A DNA stretch of 50,192 nt from contig LFTC01000021.1 of NCBI GenBank assembly GCA_001512915.1, forward strand, positions 2,493-52,684. The letters are read 5' to 3'. The position numbers and the translations under genes were made by a program. The notes beneath the pieces were generated by a model, which searched no databases, had not been told where the DNA came from, and saw nothing but the letters and a program-made list of their open reading frames with translations. This DNA comes from Clostridiales bacterium DTU083. Its GTDB lineage: Bacteria > Bacillota > Clostridia > Caldicoprobacterales > DTU083. Shown piece after piece: positions 45,286-50,192 of the stretch (position 1 is its first letter; each line of letters begins with the position of its first letter).

Positions 45286-46770
45286 CTAATTGGCAGCCAG
45301 TTTCATAATCTTTTCCTGGGTTACCTCCCGGTGATTCAGGCAGCCAGTTATTCTGCCTTCACTCATAACATAAATCCGGTCGCTCATATTAATTATCTCA
45401 GGCATTTCAGAAGAAATTAATACTATTGCCATACCTGACTTTGCCAACTCATTCATAATTGCATATATTTCGGATTTGGCTCCTACATCCACTCCCCTGG
45501 TCGGTTCATCAAGAATCAATATCTTGGGCGATGTAGCCAGCCATCTTGCTATCATAACCTTTTGTTGATTTCCTCCTGAAAGGTTAGCTATTATCTGATC
45601 CGCAGAAGGTGTTCTTACGGACATTTTTTCAATATATTCTTGTGTAATGGACACTTCCTTCTGACGATTTACTAATACCCCTTTTATAAATTCTTTCAAT
45701 ATGGCAATTGTCATATTAAACTTGACGCTTTGAACCGGAAACAAACCTTCCAGCTTTCGATCTTCGGGTATCAGAGCAATGCCATGTTCAATGGCCTGAT
45801 CAGGCGAATTTATTTCAACTTTCTTCCCATCTATATATATCTCGCCTGAATATCCTTTGGTCAGACCGAACAGGCATTTCATCACTTCGCTTCTTCCCGC
45901 TCCGACCAGACCGGCAAATCCGACAATTTCACCTTTTCTTACTTCAAAGCTAACATCCTTAACCAACTTATTGTCAGAAATATTCCTACATTCCAGCAAA
46001 ACTTCCCCATCATCCTGGTAGTCTCTGATATAGTAATTTTTTAGCTCACGGCCGACCATCATGGAAATCAGTTCGTTTTTATCTGTTTCCTTGACAACCT
46101 TTGTTCCAATGTACTCTCCATCACGCAGGACGGTTACTCTGTCACATACTTCATCAAGCTCACTCATCCTATGAGAAATATAAATAATTCCTACTCCTTT
46201 TTCGGTCAACACTCTCATGGTTTCAAACAGGAATTTTACTTCCTTTTCAGAAATAGACGAAGTTGGTTCGTCCATTACAAGAATTTTCGAATTCTGAGAG
46301 ATAGCTTTAATTATTTCAACCATTTGCTGTTGTGCAATGGTCAAATCTTTTACCATAGATCTGGCATTAATATTAATCCCATAGCTGTCTATTAGATGTT
46401 GGGCTTCTTCATGCATGAGGGCTGAATTAACAAACTTGCCCTTCATTGGCTCACGGCCAAGATAAATGTTCTCAGCTACTGTCATATATGGAACTAGAAC
46501 AAGTTCTTGGTGAATAATGGCAATACCATTATTTTGTGCGTCCTTAACACTTCGGATTTCTACTTTTTTTCCCTCTATGTAGATTTCTCCCTGGTCAGCC
46601 GCATAGATGCCGCCCAACACCTTTATTAGCGTGGACTTGCCAGCACCGTTCTCACCAAGAATTGCATGGACTTCTCCGGCCCTAAGTTCAAAGTCTACAG
46701 CTTTTAAAGCATAGACGCCGGGAAATGTTTTGTGTATATTTTTCATTCTTAGCAATACATTTGAATCCAA
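45286..46770 (-). CDS. rbsA: Sugar ABC transporter ATPase with two nucleotide-binding domains (RbsA/MglA family)
   Basis: A 494-residue tandem ATPase. The first domain (about 8-230) has Walker A ILGENGAGKSTLIK, signature LTIAQQQMVEI and Walker B KILVMDEPTSSI. The second (about 255-490) has FAGLVGAGRSEVMKCLFG, LSGGNQQKVMIARWL and ILILDEPTRGVDVGAKSEI. The degenerate GAGRSE Walker A in the second half is normal for this family. The start is TTG at 46770 with AGAGGGTG 7 bp upstream. It belongs to the sugar import operon, between the binding lipoprotein and the permease. Confidence 0.95.
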   Translation of the reverse strand: MDSNVLLRMKNIHKTFPGVYALKAVDFELRAGEVHAILGENGAGKSTLIKVLGGIYAADQGEIYIEGKKVEIRSVKDAQNNGIAIIHQELVLVPYMTVAENIYLGREPMKGKFVNSALMHEEAQHLIDSYGININARSMVKDLTIAQQQMVEIIKAISQNSKILVMDEPTSSISEKEVKFLFETMRVLTEKGVGIIYISHRMSELDEVCDRVTVLRDGEYIGTKVVKETDKNELISMMVGRELKNYYIRDYQDDGEVLLECRNISDNKLVKDVSFEVRKGEIVGFAGLVGAGRSEVMKCLFGLTKGYSGEIYIDGKKVEINSPDQAIEHGIALIPEDRKLEGLFPVQSVKFNMTIAILKEFIKGVLVNRQKEVSITQEYIEKMSVRTPSADQIIANLSGGNQQKVMIARWLATSPKILILDEPTRGVDVGAKSEIYAIMNELAKSGMAIVLISSEMPEIINMSDRIYVMSEGRITGCLNHREVTQEKIMKLAAN

Positions 46771-46800
46771 GTCCCATCACCCTCTTTCTACACTTAAGAA

Positions 46801-46826
46801 AATAGGGCGTTGTAAAACGTCCTATT
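46801..46826 (-). terminator. Intercistronic stem-loop between the binding protein and ATPase genes
   Basis: AATAGGGCGTT (46801-46811) and AACGTCCTATT (46816-46826) pair over 11 bp with one G-T wobble and a 4-base loop; on the leftward transcript only TT-C-TT follows. Such hairpins after the binding-protein gene commonly let it be expressed more highly than the downstream ATPase and permease, by partial termination or mRNA stabilisation. Confidence 0.6.
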
Positions 46827-46867
46827 ATAAAACAGCGATACATTTTACAACGGCCCCACAATTTAAG

Positions 46868-47938
46868 TTATTGCCATCCATCTATACCATATTCATTTAC
46901 ATTTTCACTGGTGATTAGGAATGTTTCAACAGGATATCTGTCTTGAACTTGTTCGCCGTTGAGATACTTGTACATAACTTCAACCGAAATTTTTGCAATG
47001 TTGATAGGTGACTGTGCGCCGCTTCCTTCAATCAAAGAATCGCCGCTGGCCAGTTCTTTTTTAATATCCGGTGAACCATCAACACCATAGATAAGTACAT
47101 CTTTCAGCCCTGCAGCATTTGCGGCAGCAAGTGCTCCAAGCGCAGTAGGATCGTTTCCACCGAAAATAGCGACTACGTTGCTGTGTGCCTGAAGAAGATC
47201 TTCTGCTATACCCATGGCAACTTCAAGATTTCCTTTTGCATCCTGTTCTGCAACAATTTCAAATCCTTTACCTTCAATTGCGTCCTTGAACCCCTTTTCT
47301 CTGTCATTAATAGAGTTCATGGTCGGAGAATCCAGGATGATGATTGGTCCGCCGTCAGGACGTTTCTTAACAAGGTCCTCGCCGCAAACATAACCTGCAT
47401 TGTAATTGTCAGAACCTACATATGAGAAACAATATTCCAGTTCAGCTACTTCAGTGTCAAAATTCAGTATCGGTATGCCAGCTTCTTTCAGCATATCCAG
47501 TGCAGGAAGAATTCCTTCGGCTTCAGCAGGATTTAAAAATATTGCATCAATGCCCTGTGTAATCATATCTTCAATTTGTGTAATCTGTAGTGTAACGTCA
47601 TTGGCAGGATCTGCAGAGATTAATGTATCTCCGTTTGCTTCTACGCCTTCTCTGATGGTCTGTTCAAGAATTACAAAGAATGGATTGGTTCCGTCCATAC
47701 AAGTGTAACCAAATTTCCAGCCGCCCTCAGGTCTTTCTCCAAGCGGTAAATTTGACCCAGAATCCCCAGAATCAGATGGAGGTTCGTCAGCTGGTTCTGA
47801 TGTGCCCGAATCATCCGATGGCTGGGATGTGCCGGGATCACTGTCTGCAGGCTGCTGTGCCTGCTGTCCGCAACCGCTCAGCAAAAGAACGGCGATTAGT
47901 AGAACCGATAACAGGATACTAAATAAACGCTTGTTCAA
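46868..47938 (-). CDS. rbsB: Sugar-binding lipoprotein of a ribose-type ABC transporter (RbsB family)
   Basis: The first gene of the sugar operon, encoding the high-affinity binding lipoprotein. I start it at the TTG at 47938, because AAGGAGGAG lies 9 bp upstream and the resulting signal peptide (KRLFSILLSVLLIAVLLLSGC) is complete with lipobox LSGC. The longer frame from 47977 would put that ribosome binding site inside the gene. After the lipidated cysteine comes a flexible Ser/Asp/Pro-rich linker, then the type I binding fold with NPFFVILEQ, FLNPAEAEG, FGGNDPTALGALAAANA and YGVDGSPD. It is about 356 residues. It closely resembles the membrane-anchored paralogue at 43218. Confidence 0.93.
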   Translation of the reverse strand: MNKRLFSILLSVLLIAVLLLSGCGQQAQQPADSDPGTSQPSDDSGTSEPADEPPSDSGDSGSNLPLGERPEGGWKFGYTCMDGTNPFFVILEQTIREGVEANGDTLISADPANDVTLQITQIEDMITQGIDAIFLNPAEAEGILPALDMLKEAGIPILNFDTEVAELEYCFSYVGSDNYNAGYVCGEDLVKKRPDGGPIIILDSPTMNSINDREKGFKDAIEGKGFEIVAEQDAKGNLEVAMGIAEDLLQAHSNVVAIFGGNDPTALGALAAANAAGLKDVLIYGVDGSPDIKKELASGDSLIEGSGAQSPINIAKISVEVMYKYLNGEQVQDRYPVETFLITSENVNEYGIDGWQ

Positions 47939-48004
47939 AGTTGATCTCCTCCTTGCCTTTTTCTTTGAGTTTAGCAATTATGACCAAAAAACACACCTGA
48001 ATAT

Positions 48005-48033
48005 TGTAATGAGATCAACATTACATTTGTAAT
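48005..48033. promoter_or_regulatory. TGTAAT-type repeated half-sites upstream of rbsB
   Basis: TGTAATG (48005-48011) and CATTACA (48019-48025) form a perfect dyad with a 7-bp spacer, and ATTACA/TGTAAT (48020-48033) form a second dyad sharing the middle half-site. Together, three half-sites lie about 67-95 bp before the rbsB TTG. They are a good candidate operator for the sugar operon, possibly for its own response regulator. Confidence 0.5.
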
Positions 48034-48142
48034 ATTTAATTTTGAAATTTTTACACAATAACGTAATATTCTTAAAATTGTTAAATATATTTAATTATAA
48101 CAAAATATCAGCCTGAATACTGGCGATATCTATAAATAATTA

Positions 48143-48172
48143 TCAAAAAAAATCCACCGATAAACGGTGGAT
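48143..48172 (-). terminator. Rho-independent terminator after the L,D-transpeptidase gene
   Basis: Read leftward, ATCCACCG and CGGTGGAT (48165-48172 and 48152-48159) pair over 8 bp around a 5-base loop, followed directly by a run of eight T. It separates the transpeptidase from the sugar operon. Confidence 0.85.
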
Positions 48173-48182
48173 ATTTCATTTT

Positions 48183-49622
48183 TTAGTTTGTGCCTGGTAA
48201 TTCATATACTACAACTGCAACACCCGGCTCTATGTTTTCAAACATAATCTTTGCTGCCTTAGTAGGTAGATTGATGCATCCATGAGACCCATTGGTCTTA
48301 TAAATATCTCTTCCAAACTCTTTCCTCCACCAAGCATCATGAAAACCAATATCCCTGTTAAATGGCATCCAGTATTCAACTGGAACCGAATAGTCATCCC
48401 CAGTTAATGTGGCTTTTCTTTGTTTATACTGGACTGGATAAGTTCCAGTCGGTGTTCCATAGCCTTTCGCCAAATTACCGGATACGAAATCTGTTTCCAA
48501 TATAAGCTTCCCGTTTTTATAGAAAAACAGGTGTTGGGCTGTCAAATTTACCTCAACATAAGTATTGCCTATATCATCTTCACCGTACTGCTGAGCCTTC
48601 TGGTAATAGGCTGGTTCTCTTTTCACCTTTTTGCCCGCCAGTATTAATTCAATGAGCTCTTCCACTTCCAATGGCCTGTTCAACCACCAGCCATAGTCTC
48701 CACCCTTGACCGTAATTTCTACTCCATAAGATGTTTTAAACTTTCTTGTTCTGCCAAAGGTATTATAAGTTGTTCCAATATAGTCAACAAAATCTTTTAC
48801 GCCAGATTCATCCAAAACTACACTTCCATCGTCTGTAACAGAAAGCCATTGGCTGATCAAGGTTCCATCTAAGATTTCAATATTCTCTCCAAATTCGTAA
48901 ATAATTTCTGCTCCTGCAATTTTGTTAAGTTCTTCAACTGTTTTAATCAAATCAGGCGATTCAGAAGTAATCTTAGGTTTATAATAACAGTCAGCTTCCT
49001 CTAAAGATATCTTTGTCTGTAAATTCTTTACTGATTCTTTAACTATCTCGAATAGTTTATCGAAATTTACCTTTGTGCCCTGAATTTCCGGAACGATTTC
49101 ATAGCCTTTGCCTTTTATAAATTCTGATATATAAGCATCTTCTGGTTCAATAATGTTTTGTTTGTCAAAAAACGGCAGGTTCGCAATCAATTCTCTTAAT
49201 AAACCTTCATCATATTCCACAATTGTTGAGATCTCCATGGCAGAAACATTAAACAGTCCGCTGAACCACATAAAACTACTCTGTGATTCAAGCAAGTCTT
49301 CCAGATTTTCATCGAACTTTGCATGAATATTAAAATCCTTGCCTTGTATTTGAGCAGTCAGATCATTACGGCCTTCCAAAGTCAGAGTATACCTTTTAAG
49401 CTGTTCTTGTATAGCCATCTCTGCCTGCTCCGCGGTCATGTTGGATACATCTACACCATTAATAATGGTGTTCATAAAAAAATGATTACTATAGTAATAA
49501 TTAATCAGAAAAAAAGAGAATGCAATAAAAGAAAAGAATGATATAAGAATTATTGTTATTACCTTATTCCTTGATGCTGTTTGTTGTTTGTTTATGGCTG
49601 CTCTTGTTAGGCTGCTTTCCAT
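48183..49622 (-). CDS. Membrane-anchored L,D-transpeptidase (YkuD) with peptidoglycan-binding repeats
   Basis: A 479-residue extracytoplasmic enzyme that forms 3-3 peptidoglycan cross-links or attaches proteins to the wall. The membrane anchor is at about 22-45 (ITIILISFFSFIAFSFFL). Two VanW-/PG_binding_4-like helical domains span about 55-330 (NGVDVSNMTAEQAEMAI marks the first). The C-terminal YkuD domain has EVNLTAQHLFFYKNGKL at its start, FHDAWW and the catalytic cysteine in NGSHGCINLP. ATG 49622 has GGGG 9 bp upstream; the earlier ATG at 49637 has none. It has its own promoter and terminator. Confidence 0.92.
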   Translation of the reverse strand: MESSLTRAAINKQQTASRNKVITIILISFFSFIAFSFFLINYYYSNHFFMNTIINGVDVSNMTAEQAEMAIQEQLKRYTLTLEGRNDLTAQIQGKDFNIHAKFDENLEDLLESQSSFMWFSGLFNVSAMEISTIVEYDEGLLRELIANLPFFDKQNIIEPEDAYISEFIKGKGYEIVPEIQGTKVNFDKLFEIVKESVKNLQTKISLEEADCYYKPKITSESPDLIKTVEELNKIAGAEIIYEFGENIEILDGTLISQWLSVTDDGSVVLDESGVKDFVDYIGTTYNTFGRTRKFKTSYGVEITVKGGDYGWWLNRPLEVEELIELILAGKKVKREPAYYQKAQQYGEDDIGNTYVEVNLTAQHLFFYKNGKLILETDFVSGNLAKGYGTPTGTYPVQYKQRKATLTGDDYSVPVEYWMPFNRDIGFHDAWWRKEFGRDIYKTNGSHGCINLPTKAAKIMFENIEPGVAVVVYELPGTN

Positions 49623-49665
49623 ATTCGTGTACCCCATAATAATTATATATACAATTTATGATATT

Positions 49666-49694
49666 AACATAACAATGCTATATATACTTTTCAA
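49666..49694 (-). promoter_or_regulatory. Promoter of the L,D-transpeptidase gene
   Basis: On the minus strand, TTGAAA (49689-49694), 17-bp spacer, TATGTT (49666-49671), about 44 bp before the ATG. Both elements are close to sigma-A consensus. Confidence 0.6.
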
Positions 49695-49734
49695 TTCTGT
49701 TAAAAATGATTTAAATTCTTTGAAACTCTATATT

Positions 49735-50192
49735 TCATTTGTTCTTACTAAGATAAAACTCCTGATGTAATTTGCGGACCTGTTCGGCAAGCTCCGGCAC
49801 AGGTCCCTCTACCACAGTATCACGAATTACATCCTTAATCGCCAGACTACGAACACGAGGCAGCGGAACTCCCATTTCCTCAAGCCATTGTACCAGTTGT
49901 GCAGAAGAGCTTGCATAAACAATTCTGCCCAAACCGACCCATCCGTGGGCAGCAGCACACATAGGACAGTGTTCACCGGAAGTATATACGGTAGCCTCGC
50001 TTCTCTCATCGGGAGTCATATTAGCTGCAGCCCATCTTGCTATGGCAAATTCCGGATGTTGAGTGTGATCTCCGCCAGACACCCGATTATGATCTTCTTT
50101 CAAGACTTTCCCCTCTTTTGTTACAAGCACAGATCCAAAAGGCTCATCACCCTTTTCCAATGCAATTTTTGCCAGTTCCACACAGCGCTCCA
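49735..50192 (-). CDS. Nucleoside/guanine deaminase-like zinc hydrolase (5' end cut by window edge)
   Basis: Member of the cytidine-deaminase-like superfamily of purine or nucleoside deaminases. The zinc site is present: H-x-E as THHPE-type (DHTQHPEFAIARWAAAN) and the paired cysteines in EHCPMCAAAHGWVGLGRIVY. KALEKGDEPFGSVLV-type sequence (ALEKGDEPFGSVLVTKEGKV) is the usual start of the domain. The frame stays open to the window edge with RCVELAKIALEKG, so the GTG near 50181 is probably internal and the true start lies outside. The variant HPE instead of HAE is seen in GuaD-type guanine deaminases and similar proteins; guanine versus nucleoside specificity is open. Confidence 0.85.
   Translation of the reverse strand, partial: ERCVELAKIALEKGDEPFGSVLVTKEGKVLKEDHNRVSGGDHTQHPEFAIARWAAANMTPDERSEATVYTSGEHCPMCAAAHGWVGLGRIVYASSSAQLVQWLEEMGVPLPRVRSLAIKDVIRDTVVEGPVPELAEQVRKLHQEFYLSKNK

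Noticed and set aside
47939-47977. Longer binding lipoprotein from 47977
   Set aside because: Would bury the AAGGAGGAG ribosome binding site in the gene and spoil the signal peptide; TTG 47938 fits both.

Overview
This is an AT-rich, gene-dense window from a spore-forming anaerobic member of the Bacillota, most likely class Clostridia. The lineage call rests on strong purine-rich ribosome binding sites, GTG/TTG starts, the gene order tig-clpP-clpX-lonB-lonA-ysxC with the sporulation-type LonB protease, an SPOCS-like protein, a corrinoid/RACo pair and a PocR-type AraC regulator. I do not assign a genus. There are no rRNA genes, CRISPR arrays, phage or insertion-sequence genes. One tRNA is present.

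Layout. (1) 1-9200: a glycogen locus. glgB-glgC read leftward and glgA-glgP-GH13 rightward from a shared control region at about 3179-3325, so synthesis (GlgC, GlgA, GlgB) and breakdown (GlgP, a GH13 hydrolase) are encoded together. (2) 9200-11530: a divergent pair of uncharacterised proteins, one SPOCS-like and one propeller-like with a coiled coil. (3) 11527-19760: a leftward protein-quality-control block (tig, clpP, clpX, lonB, lonA, ysxC/engB). (4) 19898-28163: fabI, then a 4-bp-overlapping operon (membrane alkaline-phosphatase-like protein, GT4 glycosyltransferase, RACo-like corrinoid activator), then an orphan corrinoid protein and a PocR/AraC regulator. (5) 28200-34810: an LCP protein with an unusual C-terminal extension, a B12-binding radical SAM protein, tRNA-Thr(GGT), a cyclase-family hydrolase, zwf, a 51-residue protein and a Usp-like protein. 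(6) 34950-39613: an operon of NEW3-domain surface protein, ABC ATPase, ABC permease, ECF sigma factor and anti-sigma-like protein, preceded by an ECF-type promoter. (7) 39900-48033: a ribose-type sugar ABC operon (lipoprotein, ATPase, permease) running into its own apparent sensing module: a membrane-anchored paralogue of the binding protein, a NarL-family histidine kinase and response regulator, and a second family-1 binding protein without permeases. (8) 48143-50192: an L,D-transpeptidase and a partial nucleoside deaminase.

The most interesting signals are the self-contained ECF/NEW3/ABC operon with a TGTAAC-N17-CGTCTA promoter, the sugar ABC operon with a built-in binding-protein/two-component sensor and TGTAAT-type repeats upstream, and the RACo-corrinoid-PocR neighbourhood that lacks any methyltransferase. 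All functional calls come from reading motifs and context. No database search was run.
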